Assembly: GCF_026914185.1 (NCBI RefSeq)
Contig: NC_070558.1
Coordinates: 2,418,001 to 2,482,000 of the forward strand
Direction: 5' to 3'
Origin: Puccinia triticina
Taxonomy: Eukaryota; Basidiomycota; Pucciniomycetes; Pucciniales; Pucciniaceae
DNA length: 64,000 bases
Shown here: in pieces, positions 52,811 to 64,000 of the stretch
Numbering within the stretch: position 1 is the stretch's first letter
Layout: every line of letters begins with the position of its first letter
The notes under the pieces: generated by a model
Databases searched by the model: none
Told to the model about the DNA's origin: nothing
The model's input: only the letters and a program-made list of their open reading frames with translations
Program-made: the position numbers and the translations under genes

Positions 52811-55800
52811 GATTTACAAAAGAAAAGAAAGATATATCTCAATATCTATATAGGAATGTATATATAATGAATTAAAAGGTACAGTTGATAAGGTGAACAA
52901 GAAGTATTGCTCGATGACTGGTAAAGAAAATAATGAATGTTCTATTTGCAGCGCAGGGCAAGAGAGGAGGAGGAGGGAGGCGGATTCAAGTTCAACAAAG
53001 CTATTATTTATGAATTATCTATACTTATGGGGAGAATCAGAATGTGAAGCTTCGGGAGGACAAGAATCTCGATTCTTGGTTGGTTGGTGATCTGGAAGAC
53101 GAAAAGAAGAAAGATGGAAAGAAAGTCAAGCCAAGGATGATTAGATCAAGCAACCTGATAGTGATGTGGAAGCAGTCGACGAGATCATGTATGTATGTAT
53201 GTACAAGTGTTCAGTTTTTTACCTGGTGTAGAATGAACGATCAGAGAAAGTGGAAGATAATACGTCTCAGGTTTATTTAAGTTGAAAATGAAATGCTTAA
53301 GAGAGATGCAGACAAGGACAGGAAGATATGTACAGCGCAGGGAAAGACTAAGGAAAATAATGAGGAAAAAACCCGCTTATTCTTGAAAGTGAGGTGCTTT
53401 GAATGGTTATAAGTATGTAATGCCTATTATAAATTAACAATTCAGGTGATTTGTCGATGAGTTCGTGGAAGGATTCTTTTTTTGTGATCTATGGAATTGG
53501 CATGCCTTCATGAAGCCCAAGGCGAAAAAGGAAAAGATGGAAGAGAGACGAGGGGGGAAAGCGATCAAGTTAAAGTATTGCGAAAAAAAAGAGCCAAGAT
53601 ATTCTGGATGACTCAAACGTGGAGAGAGGGAAACATGTGAGTTCGTTGGCCAGCAGCCGGAGGGAAGGGATTTGATTCGTTGAGCTAGTAGGGGGAACTA
53701 CACGAGCCTAATAATAAAGGCCCATGAACCGAAGACTCAAATTTCCCCAGTGCTGTCAGCTTGGGTACAGTCAGCTTATGTAATCACATGGTAGCTTCCT
53801 TTTTTTCTCTTTTTATCAATCACTGAACAGGTAGGCGTGCGTGTGGGTATTGGGTACATAAATTTTAAAATAGTCAATCTCTTTGTCGAAGGAAAGTATG
53901 ATTGAACAAAGATTTTGTACGAATCCAGCTCAAGCTAGGCGCTGGGCCATTCCAACCCGGGTAAAAAGAAGCTGAATTTACACATGTATTGATGTGGATG
54001 ATGAAAGGCCTATCACTGGGCGTGTACAGTGCACGTCGATGGCCTTCGTAGAAGTTTACAAAGGAGGCAGAGAACAGAACCACATTTTCTGTACAAGAAG
54101 GAAAGGTGGGAGACGATATGTACTCAACTGTAACGAGCTCTGTGTATTGGCCACGCCGACCGCTCTCCGCTGCGACTTTTTGCCTACGGTTCGTGGATTC
54201 CTACGAGCTTCTCTGTGCGGATAACTTGGCTTCGAATCTCCTTAAATTAAGCACCGTAACATCCACCGGCTACGGGTGAGAAGACAGTAATATGCCAAAT
54301 CGAAATGGAAGTGAGTAATGACAGATGAATTATGTATGTAAGTATGTATCTATCGTCCACGTTGCTGGTAGATTCACATTTGCTCAATTGCCGCTTTCCT
54401 ACTGACTGGCCAGTTCGAAGCTGTTCGAAGGCTTCGTGAAGAGCTCGTGGTAAATATGTCAAGTTACAAACAAAGGTGTCGGTGTGAAATGTTAAATACA
54501 CGTTGTGGAATTGATTGAAATGGAAATTATAGAATGAACAAGCGATGGCAGTTCCTGGCAGTTCACAAGCTAGTGATAGAGCCAAGAAATTCGACAAAAG
54601 CTCTTAAAGACTTGTCAAGGCTGTCGTCGCTAATGTGTTGAGAATCCATTCATTCTTTTCATCTCGCAAAATTTGCATCCGTCCATCCATTCAGGGCGTT
54701 ACCCTGCCATGATGCCCCCGAGAGCTTGTGTAGCAAAATGATTTCGGGAGAAACCCCCCGCGATCAAGGTGGTTGGGGCTGAGCGATCTGAATTCTTGAA
54801 AGCTCTTTGATTATGATATTTTGCGATTTAGCTCCACATACTCTAGGATCGGCCAGGCGGGTCGATTCCAAACTACTTCAAGTTCAAGTCAAATTTCACT
54901 GATGAAGCCATTGGCACATTGAAGGCTAATATGTAGCAATAATGGTCTAGATTTTCAACCCGGTGAATCTTTCTGTGAGCTTATACCGGATGCACATAGT
55001 ACGTATTTACATAACTGAATTTATGCATGATGTAAATGTTTTCATGCTATTCCTTTCCTGGAGAAACAAGAAAAGTTCCATTTATTAACATTAATGGGGA
55101 AGATGTTGACTTTGCAATCACCAACCGCTCGCGCTAAGCAGTGTGATTCCAATTCGGCCATGAAATCTGAGCAATAAACCCTGCGTAATAGATAAAGCAT
55201 GAGGATGACAAAGAATCCCAATGGCTGTGATGCCAGATGGCGATTGGCCTAGATGAGCTGATCATGGTGAATTGTAATTTGTATCAGAGTTGGCTTGGAG
55301 GTTGTGCCAAATTATACCTATTTTTGTAAGTATTTATCGTTGATTTTATCCAACTGGTATCTTAGATCAACTGTGACGATGCGCACATCTCTCTAAATTT
55401 TTTGGGGAAAGAAGATGATGAAGCACTTGAAGAATAAACTTGGAACGATAATTATCCACTACCACCCATCGAGATCCGAATCGACATCTATTTTTTACAT
55501 ATTACGCAAAATTCTCTCGAGAGGGTTTGATTCTGGACCGACAGAGCTCGTTGAAATCGAGCCGCGGGAGCGATATGTGGAAGCTCTCGCCGGTGGAAGC
55601 TCAGGTGGTTAACAAAACAACTTAACGAGCCTCTCTGTTACCAACTGGACGATATGCTTCAGGATTTACGCCGCCTTTCCACTCCCTGGTGCAATGCCCT
55701 TTGATATTTGATCGGCCTAGGTTGAGCGTATCACACGTGTCGAACAGGATGCTGGAGGCTGATTGTCCAGTTTAAATTTGATCTGCGTGGATTAAAAAAA

Positions 55801-56615
55801 CTTGTTGGTGGTCCTCAGAAGATCATCTGTATGTATGTACTGGCCTTGGCATCTCAAGAGCTAGCAATGTACAGACCCTTGCAAATATACCGCCGCCGCC
55901 ACCACCATCATCATCATCAATTTTTCCGGCTTCCATCATCCCTCATCGTCCCTCGATACACATTGTTCTAAAGGCCTCGTGGCTTCCTGCTATATATGTA
56001 CCCCGACGGCGGTCTTCTTAACGCATGTATGCAATCATAGCAGCGACGGAAATACGGCTTTCGGAGGATTTCGGCGTGGCTTCCGAGATACGGACGGGAA
56101 ATGGCCATGTGCGCCGTGGGTGAATCCCAGGGTAACAACATCTGGAGGATCTTTCGATCAAAGGTAAGTCACATAGGGCCACATAGTGCCGTCAAGTGGC
56201 TAGAACGTAATAAGGAGGTGGCTAGCAGTAGCTGGAGCCTCTGCCTGAGTCCTTGATAGCTCCGTTTGACCCTTCCGCTCCATACTTGAATGGACGTCAG
56301 GTGGATAATTGTGGCCCTGTATTGAGCGCTGGTAAGCGTAGGGAGACTTTCAGAAGGCCGAACAGGAATTGTTTATCAATCGTAATATGTGTCACACTTT
56401 CGGGCCGGGCTTGTGCGTCTCTCCCTTGATGATTCCGAGTGGAATGATTTTGAGATGAGACACCCGAAGGCATTGGCATTGTAGATACAAATCCTTGTGC
56501 TCTGATCCATCGTTTCAGTAGGGTCATAGATAAACTCATGGAAAGGACTGCCGATGTGAACATGGAGCATCGGAATGAGAAAGAGAACTATGATTATTAC
56601 GAGTCAGGAATAATT
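52811..56615. other. Intergenic DNA upstream of the homeobox gene
   Basis: No convincing gene in 3.8 kb. Features are only simple: a TGTA microsatellite near 53190, CCG/CCA/TCA triplets near 55890-55920. May hold regulatory DNA of the homeobox gene, but nothing specific is recognisable. Confidence 0.3.
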
Positions 56616-56754
56616 GGAGGACTTCCCGTCAATCTGCAGCCCCCTGCTGAACCAGATCTGCAGCCAGAAAACCTTAATTTTTGCGGGGAAATGCTGTCCC
56701 AGAGGCTGTAGATCTGGTTCTGCAGGGTCTGTAGATCTCAACGGGAAGTCCTCC
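56616..56754. mobile_element. 139-bp foldback MITE
   Basis: Starts GGAGGACTTCCCGT and ends ACGGGAAGTCCTCC. The arms extend inward about 48 bp with both containing AACCAGATCT(G/A)CAG. ATT lies on both sides (56613-56615, 56755-56757), a possible 3-bp target duplication as in PIF/Harbinger elements. Confidence 0.7.
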
Positions 56755-59660
56755 ATTGGAGAACTTTCGTCGGCTAAAGCCTAAAACTGTTGATGCAGAA
56801 GGAAAGGCTAAACCTTACTTGCTGGCCTTCTAAGTCATGCCATGTAGGCCACGGGGAGTCCTCAATTATGATAGGAGAAATGTTTAAATCCCATCATTAA
56901 TCATTCTTCTGATTTAATGTACAAAATGAGCCGGGGAAACCTAATCATCAGTTCTTTATTGCAATTGATTTCAACCATTTACCACTCATTCCTCCTTAGA
57001 AAAACTTTCTTGGAATCGGGGCTGGTAGGGGGGGGGGGGGGGGGAGGAGATACATCAGTTGCGATTTTGGACTTGCTTCAGCTTGTCTTCATCAAACGTG
57101 CCACAACAGTCAAATCTTGCGAACGTTGCGTTTATATGCACGTGAGTAGAAGCCGATTCTCTCGTTGCCCCCTCCCATCCACCCCCGTAACATTGCACCT
57201 CTTCCAACCTGCTCACAGAGGCATGCAGATAAAACAGAATCTAGCCCAAAAAATATAAATGATACAATCAGATCTGCGACTGGCTGTGCACTCCAATGGG
57301 TTTGCGGAACTCGCCGATGAATCGGACGAGGCTGTCCAAGCATTTATGTACTTGGTACTGGGCTATTCATGCTCTAGCTCCCTGAGAAAACTACGAGTAC
57401 GACGGATACCACATGCAAGAAATAAGGCATTCAGCACTTCCTGATTGCGGCTGTCCGTTGAGACCGCTACCCCAAATCTAGCGTAGATGCTCTAAAAAGT
57501 TAAACCCACCGGGATTAATGGCTTCATTTCTTCTAAAGATCAGTCCAAATTGATCGGTCTCTCCCCACAAATTCAATGAACTGAACAATGTGAACTGTGA
57601 GCCTCAAAAAGAGGAAGGAGTTTGCATCAGGTGAGGGACTAAACTGAGTCCCTGCTGTTGATTACTGGACAAACAATCAAAACCCTTTTTTTTTATAAGT
57701 GTAAGTTTTGCCTTTGGCATTTCACGCTATGAATATCATGATATCTACCTACAAGCATTTTTTATTTTTATGTTTTGTAGTTTGTTCTTTCCAGTACTTG
57801 TTTCTATGGGGCCAAATCCTGTAGAGGATGTGGCAATCTTAACAACTAGGGACAATGAGATGTGATGTGGGTTTGTGGGGTGGATGGGGTGCAACCATTT
57901 TTCAGGTTGATTCAATTGGGTAACGGGTATTGAAATTGAAGGGTTTTTATACATCTAAAGAGGACAACTAATAAGTGGGTTAAAGGTTGAATGGGTGGTG
58001 TGTAGTTGTCCAAGGGCAGAAGTGGTAGCGGCCAGGGGTTGGGTCCACGGGGATTCAAACGCCTGACTTGTCACTCTCTTCAAAGTGATTATACTATGTT
58101 GTTGCAGGGGAGACACCAAGCTTCTGTGGGTGATGGTTACTGCTAGGCCATCTGGACCCATCAAAACACCTTGACCCACCACAGTCTTTATTTAAAACAC
58201 AGCCATCCCCAAATACATGACTTAGTGTAGCTCAATGGTGTTTGACCAGATTCTTGAGATTCATTGTGGCAATAAATGCACATGCTTCATTAATTGACTC
58301 CCAAAAATCAAAGTTCTGACTCCCAAAAGGTGAACACATTGGCAAGAATGTAATTGGATGTCCAGCCTGGTTCCCCTGGACAAAAATTTTACTTAGGGCA
58401 ATTTTGGGAGTTGGAAGTCAAATTCTTTATGTAATGGATGATTTTTGACAACTTCTGTTGAAACTGCAACAGCCCAGGGTCCATTTCTCTCCCTGTCACA
58501 CGTCTGTCACTCCTTTTCCCTCCCTCCAGATGAATATGCTTGTTCACCTTCTGCCCACAACTTGTCCCTCAGTTGTAATAGCTACAAAGTCTGCTCATCT
58601 GGATAATGAAAACCCATCAGCTTCTGCGCGCTTTTCCCTGAAGTGAGACCAGTGAGTCTCTTGTAGTGAGGAGCCTTTTTCCTCCTCACAGCTAGCAGCT
58701 TGAGCCCTCTCTGGGGTTCCTTCTCCTTTTTGGTTGCCTCAGAGCTTTTCTCCTCTAGGCCTCAAACCTCACTTGAGCTTTCTTCCTCAAGTCCTCATCT
58801 GCTCTCCAGTCGTCTTTTCAACAACTTCAATAGTAAAAGCCAATGATCATTTGTTTGGTTTTTGGCAGCTTTTACAATTAACATACAAGGCAATATTGCA
58901 ACAATATTAGTCTACTGTTGCTATGGCCTCTTTTTTTCTGGACAAAACAGCTATTGTGTTATCCACACTTAATTTAGTGAGGGTGACTTCCAATTACAAT
59001 AGGGAGGTTCAAACTTTAGCTTGAGTTCCATCTTTTACTGACTATTCAGCAACCACTAAATCAGAATAACTCAAAAAGTACTCAACAATTTGCCCATGAG
59101 CACTTTCAAATTTGCAATTTTATCCCCCTGAATACACTACCAAGCACACAGAAATTGAGCTGGTCACAATCAAGTTTCATCTTGCGCCAGGGGACTTATG
59201 TCAATCAATACCAATAATGGGTAGTTACAATATAAATTAATATCTTGCCTATCTGAGTATTTTACTGTGAATACCTTGCATTAACAGATGAAAAAATAAT
59301 GTGAGTTTGAAGAAGAAGTTTTGGCCTGTCAGATATTTTGACTGGTTTGTTGACCAATGTTTTATTGAAAATTTTCAATATCCTTTATCAATGTCAGAAC
59401 AGGAGTCACTTGATCCTGTATCAGAGTTAACCACCCAGCTGTACCGGAATCTTGATTAGTGCTGCCAAGATTCCCAAGATCTAGCTGAATTGAAGGTTTG
59501 TCTGTATGATTGGGATCCGGATCAACAATGTCAGGAAGGGGTGAGGTTGCATTAATAACGTCATTGGGTGGAGCTGATGGGGTTTGTTGGGCTCCCTGGA
59601 ACATTGTGAGCGTTGCTGGATTAATAACGTCATTGGGTGGAGCTGATGGAGTTCATTTAT
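56755..59660. other. No supported gene; 17-G tract at 57028-57044
   Basis: Short frames only. The uninterrupted run of 17 G is notable. A 29-bp word (TTAATAACGTCATTGGGTGG…) occurs twice near 59551 and 59620. Confidence 0.3.
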
Positions 59661-59837
59661 GGTTTTCAAAGTTGGAATTCATGCATGCATAAATGCTTAA
59701 ATCATAAATTCATAAAAATTCTTTGGCTGGGAAAGCCAAACATTACTTAAGCAGATTGGTGAGATCCCCTGCAAACAAAGTTTTATGAATTTATGATTTA
59801 TGCATTTATACATGCATGAACTTCAATTTTGAAGACC
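59661..59837. mobile_element. 177-bp foldback MITE with 57-bp arms
   Basis: Left arm 59661-59717 begins GGTTTTCAAAGTTGGAATTC and the right arm ends CAATTTTGAAGACC. The arms share ATAAATG(C)TTAAATCATAAATTCATAAAA and its complement. A single related arm lies at about 60957-61000 (ATAAATTTCAACTTTGAAAACC), so the family is dispersed. Confidence 0.75.
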
Positions 59838-60096
59838 AGGATTGGGTCCCCTGGAACATTGTGATAATTGATTGGAGTTGATTGAGCATCTCTGGAGGCA
59901 CAACAACACCGTCCAAACAATTACTTGTTCAAATTGTGCTGGTTGGTTGGTTTGCTGAGGTGTTGGGTTGTTGGGTTGTTGGTGGGTTATGGATGATATC
60001 TTGATTGATGATCCAGGGAGGACATGTACTTGGTGTATTTCTGGATTACCACGACATGTGTGCATTTGTGTACTCCAGTAATTATTTGTGTACACT

Positions 60097-60651
60097 CTAA
60101 ACTAAAGCTGACCGGGGGAGCCCAGAAAGGAGTGGGTGGTGATGCACTCCATAAAGTTTGGAGTGGCTGCCGGTGCGCTCCAAGAAAATGTGGGCTTTGG
60201 AGTACCTATCTTCCACTCCATGGGAACTTGGAGTGCTCAAACATGCACACCAAATAATGTGGTGTCCACAGACTTCACACCTTTTTGGTGTGCGCAGGGT
60301 AATTTTTTGGAGTGCAAAAAGGCAGACACAAAAATTATTGAGATTGGTCTGTTGACCATTGAAGTGAACCTTGTTCACCAATTCTTGCTGGTACTTCTCA
60401 AGAAGATTGCCAAGTACATTGGATTTTGGATTGTGCTCTCCATCTAAGAAAATCAGGGCTTGTGAAATGCGGTGGACCATCTGCTTCTTTGTTGGCCGCA
60501 CAATCAGACGCTCTGGTTCTTCTTTGCAATCGGAAGTATCCTTATTTTCATTCTCTTGCTCTTTTATCAAGTTAAATATCTCTGCTGAAGTCCAAACTTT
60601 GGTGGCCACATTGTTTTTGCCTTCTGGGTTCATCAAGCTCTGAATGGACAT
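60097..60651 (-). CDS. Hypothetical ORF, polar and unassigned
   Basis: Minus-strand frame open from ATG 60651 (185 codons). The first 100 residues look protein-like, with a charged stretch (EQENENKDTSDCKEEPERL) and RPTKKQMVHRISQALIF. The C-terminal half overlaps a palindrome-rich stretch (60130-60320) and is probably not real coding. May be one exon of a larger gene or TE. I do not recognise it. Confidence 0.25.
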   Translation of the reverse strand: MSIQSLMNPEGKNNVATKVWTSAEIFNLIKEQENENKDTSDCKEEPERLIVRPTKKQMVHRISQALIFLDGEHNPKSNVLGNLLEKYQQELVNKVHFNGQQTNLNNFCVCLFALQKITLRTPKRCEVCGHHIIWCACLSTPSSHGVEDRYSKAHIFLERTGSHSKLYGVHHHPLLSGLPRSALV

Positions 60652-61003
60652 TTGATGAATTAGTAATACTGCACCAATTTTTAATACTGCAGACCATTTT
60701 GAGAGGCATTCTAGGTTTTTGGAGTTTGCTGATAGATGTTGATGAGCAAATTTCAGGCAGCTGGGCACGGTAAAGTATGTGGTTATAGCAAAAATGTACC
60801 CTAGTTTTGGGCTCAAACAGGTATGTGGTATGCTGTTATGTGGTATAGCCCCAAAAAAACTAATTTTGGCCCACACCAACTATGGTGGAATGAAACCCCT
60901 ATGCGGTATGGGGGGTTATGTGGTTTCACAAGTATGCCATTTCACGGGTTTGACTGTACAATTTATGCATCCATAAATTTCAACTTTGAAAACCATAACC
61001 ACT

Positions 61004-62392
61004 AATCTATAGTATCTCAACAGTTAGCACAATATCTGGGTCATAGAGGGGCAAGAAGTCCCAAAAGGGCCAAAATACCTTGGCCTCCATCAACTTTCCA
61101 GTATGTAAGTTTTTGCACCTGGGGAAATACTGTAATTTAATGAGTCAAAATATGAAAATATCAAACAAAGTGATATGGTCAAGTGATGTCAAGTTTGGAA
61201 TTTGACATAGGATTGTAAATCCAAGGCCAATGCTCCTTCTCCCCAGCTCCTGTGCAACCAACTGGACAAAGACAATCAGAGAGGCCTCCCACACTGATAG
61301 GATCACAAGAACTTGCTAATTTTGGAGTCCTACCAGTGGGCTTAGTCCATCCCTCTGCAAGCCAGTTGATTGTAGGAGAGATCCACCACCTTTCTAGCTA
61401 ACAGAACTTCTAATGGAGGGAAAAGATGGGAACCTGTTTCCCTTCCTGCCTGCTCTGTTTCAGTCTGTTCCACTGAAAAACTGGTTGGCTAGTAGAAGAG
61501 AAGAATTAATCTAGTACATATTCACCATCATAGGGTAAAAATTCTTAGACCCCAGCTGTATAGCCTGTCAGCAGCACATAATGATCTGTCAGTCTTGTCA
61601 GATCAACAGAGTTTCAATGATGCTATTTATCTATTTCTGGTGCGCTTTTGTCATGACGCAGGGAGAGAGGAGAGAAAAACGAGAATGAAAAAAAAACAAA
61701 AGTGGACAATCAAAAGAAAGCATGAATGAAGATCAGGAAGAGGGTACCAAGAGCAAAAAGATCCAAGATGGTCATAATGTATTTACTTTAAGACTTGTGC
61801 AATGTGACCACAATCCAAACCTCTTTTCTTTTTCTTTTTTCTTTTAAGACAGTACCAAGTGAACGCAAGCGAGCTGAGAATGAGCTCAAACAAAAACAAA
61901 CAAAAGGGAAGAGACGAGAAGACAAAATGCCCGGGCACTGGACTAGAAATAACAGAAGCACACAGAATTGAAGAGGGTCGAAAGACGCGAGGGACCATAA
62001 CCTTTGGAACTGCTGGGTGACATCAGTTATAGACATAAAATGGCGAGTAATATCTTGTTTCTTTTGGTTAATTAAGATTGAGGGGACACCCTGAATTCAA
62101 GATGATGCTGATATTAATGTTTGCATGCGACGACTCAGTATTTTGATTTGTTGTTACTTTTTGTTGAGGGAGGAGGGGGGACGAAGAAAACGGGGGTAGC
62201 AAGAAATAGCGGGCGTGATAGAATGATCCTGTATTTCTGTTCATTGTCCTGTTCTCGTTTATGCTGGTAATTCGAATTTTTGCCCTCTCATTACTCGTGT
62301 GAAATAAACTGGATGGAAAAAGTTTCGGGGGAGGAAGAATGAAGAAGGGATGAAAAAGTTCTCAATGAGGTTGAATTGCCGATAGACTGAAG
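61004..62392. other. Intergenic, downstream of ERD2
   Basis: No supported frame. The stretch from about 61650 to 62040 is A-rich and purine-biased on the plus strand. It is the 3' flank of the ERD2 gene. Confidence 0.3.
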
Positions 62393-63298
62393 TTAGGATA
62401 AGTTGAACAAGTACGCACTGTAGAAAAAGTCCGCGTAGAGTCCGGTTTGTACGATTCCGGCAAAGATGGCAATCGGGTCAAGGGTGTTTTCAGTTGTGTA
62501 CCTGAGAAGAAGAAGCAGCAGCACCAACAGGATATTTCAATTAATGGGGTGGATTAGGAGCGGGTCGATTGAAACAAGTAAATCAAGCCAACCTGAGGAT
62601 CCAGTTGGGGATATACATTGCTCGGTAGAGGCCAAGTGCAAATAGATAATGTGTGGTGATCGTCTCGGCCTCGCCCGTCCTGTGGAGCATGAACAACTGC
62701 GGGAAAACGGCGACTGCTTCCAAGTAGATACTGAATGCCCAAAGAACTTCGACCACCGTACTGTTTTATGGGGGTGTATTTCGACGTAGCATGAACAGTT
62801 GATCAGTTCGTGATGGCATGTGCTGGTTGAAATTGGGGAAAGAAGAAGAATAGGGTAATCGACTGACAATTTGTAGTTGAATACTAATGCCAATAATGCG
62901 CATGGTCCCAGTAGGTATTCTACTTTGAATGTGTCGATTGCTGGGTCTTGAGTTGGCTTGTACTTGAAATACATCAGGTAGACTATGTACGCTGACGATG
63001 CAATAAAGAACAATTTCATTGCCGTGTTGTAGATCTAGATCCAAGCATACACAAGACACACAAAATACAGATTCATCAGTTGTGTGGGTTGGGCATGATC
63101 AAGGCACGGTGCGGAAGAGCTTACGGAGATGAAGGGCCCAGTGACAAGGTCTACATATCTCGTCAAGAATACCACCACGTAGAGAACTTGAGTCTTGAAG
63201 CTGATTCCTCTGGCCGATCTAGATTTGATGATCTTCTGAATGAGGATGAAGATCGAGGCCAGGTGGGATAGGTCACCGATCAATCGAAAGATATTCAT
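62393..63298 (-). CDS. ERD2: KDEL receptor (ER lumen protein-retaining receptor)
   Basis: Four exons (63125-63298, 62868-63034, 62593-62760, 62393-62501) splice to 205 aa, close to the usual 210-220. ERD2 is a seven-helix Golgi membrane protein that captures escaped ER residents by their C-terminal KDEL/HDEL signal and returns them in COPI vesicles. The N-terminus [17 protein letters not shown] and [15 protein letters not shown], then [62 protein letters not shown] and YIPNWILR are family hallmarks in the correct order. The ends are [18 protein letters not shown] and a short tail. Introns have GTAAGC, GTCAGT and GTTGGC donors. No break is seen. It is very likely an essential, working host gene. 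Confidence 0.96.
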
Positions 63299-63737
63299 GT
63301 CTTCTTAGGTCTTGTGGCTTGGGTTGGGAGAAGCAGTTTGTTGTGGTGGTAGTGTTCGGGCTGGTGGTGATGGGTTGAGGAAGGTGGATGCGGGTGGTTG
63401 CCTGGAGTCTGACACGTTTGGCTTTATCTGTGCTCGGGCAGGGTTACCGTAAGCTATAATTGTCGCGGGCCAGCTGGGAATGGAAGGAAGCCCCTCGGGG
63501 CTGAGGGTGCCCAATGGGGATACTCCAAAACAGACCGCCTGACCCCGTTTCACCTTCAGATCAGCCCCGGTCAACCTGTGCAACACCAAACTTGTCTCCT
63601 CAAAATCATCCGGATCTCGAGTTTCATGACGGCGACTGTACTGTTGCACGGTCTATCCTCATTTGGTTTCCATCGGGCTTGCGTGTGCGCGGTTGTCTAG
63701 TGACTGAGCAGAGGGGAAGGTGTTTCAAGGCAACTTG
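63299..63737. promoter_or_regulatory. Intergenic region between ERD2 and a divergent frame
   Basis: The 440 bp upstream of the ERD2 ATG presumably hold its promoter. It is CA/GT-rich near the ATG, without an obvious TATA box. Confidence 0.3.
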
Positions 63738-63988
63738 ATGACAAGTCGCTCAGAAGACTTGAAGAACACATGGAATCAGTTTCACTGCAACTGCAACGAT
63801 CCTGACAACACCGAGGATGCACTGCATTGGCAGGTAACACTTTCATATTTCCCTAGTGTATGTATGTGTCTCAATCCACCCCTTGGAGATTGCCATCGGT
63901 AGTGAACGGCAGTGACACCCTCACCAGCAAGGGTGTCTGGGGCCCTGGGCTGACGGGGGTCATCTTGAATATTGGAATTTGGAGTTAA
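63738..63988 (+). CDS. Possible small gene, divergent from ERD2
   Basis: ATG 63738 opens a 32-codon exon (MTSRSEDLKNTWNQFHCNC…ALHWQ) ending at a GTAACA donor (63834). An acceptor TTTCCCTAG at about 63856 would continue the frame for about 43 codons to a TAA near 63986. Cys-rich and short, with no domain I know. Splicing is guessed; the real gene may extend past the window. Confidence 0.22.
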
Positions 63989-64000
63989 GACAATCCATTT

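Noticed and set aside
59215..59235. Shared GGGTAGTTAC word with 37853
   Set aside because: Only about 12 bp in common, too short to claim a repeat family.
63305..63649. Pro/Thr-rich minus-strand ORF upstream of ERD2
   Set aside because: It lies in the presumed ERD2 promoter/5' leader, with low complexity and no domain; not supported as a gene.

Overview
The window looks like TE-saturated DNA from a basidiomycete fungus, most likely a rust (Pucciniales). The reasons are short GT-AG introns (about 50-110 nt, with CTAAC/CTGAC-like branch sites), KDZ and BED-finger hAT transposases, Ty3 and copia elements, and Helitrons, with only a few ordinary host genes. Two host genes are well supported, both on the minus strand: a four-exon homeobox transcription factor (50669-52810, 562 aa) and a four-exon KDEL receptor/ERD2 (62393-63298, 205 aa). 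Everything else I can assign is mobile or repetitive.

Left part (1-7.5 kb). A minus-strand Ty3 gag-pol runs off the left edge. Its pol is split by a 477-bp inverted-repeat element made almost entirely of the word TAGCG and its complement, flanked by 7-bp target duplications; removing it restores the pol frame. Next come the 3' end and LTR of another Ty3 element, a roughly 675-bp array of GATGACCGGT/ACCGGTCATC palindromes, and AT-rich DNA with no gene I can support.

7.5-22 kb is a Helitron zone. One Helitron ends at 17140 (hairpin then CTAG). It carries a Rep-helicase gene (10441-14901, four exons, three in-frame stops) flanked on both sides by related, intact, intron-rich genes of OB-fold-like character (8450-9835, with an acidic tail and AT-hook; 15722-16577). 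A second, decayed helicase (20.1-21.8 kb) is preceded by a decayed relative of the same accessory family. A 257-bp TA-flanked MITE lies between them, with an adjacent duplicate acting as an empty site.

23-25 kb holds the C-terminal part of a KDZ transposase. 25768-33995 is a nearly complete young Ty3 element: LTRs identical except for one 20-bp indel, AACGT target duplication, intact gag, protease and pol frames, a primer-binding site complementary to about 51 nt of spliced CCA-tailed tRNA-Tyr, and four copies of an intron-like module at its gene boundaries.

34-38 kb contains a second palindrome array, tandem repeats and foldbacks. 38.4-47.6 kb is one hAT transposase gene broken by three insertions: a copia element with identical 101-bp LTRs and a half-tRNA-Lys primer site, and a solo Ty3 LTR that itself contains another solo LTR. 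Both outer insertions leave target duplications and their removal rejoins the hAT frame. 52.8-62.4 kb is mostly non-coding, with small foldback elements. Alignments were made by eye; family names rest on recognised motifs, not searches.
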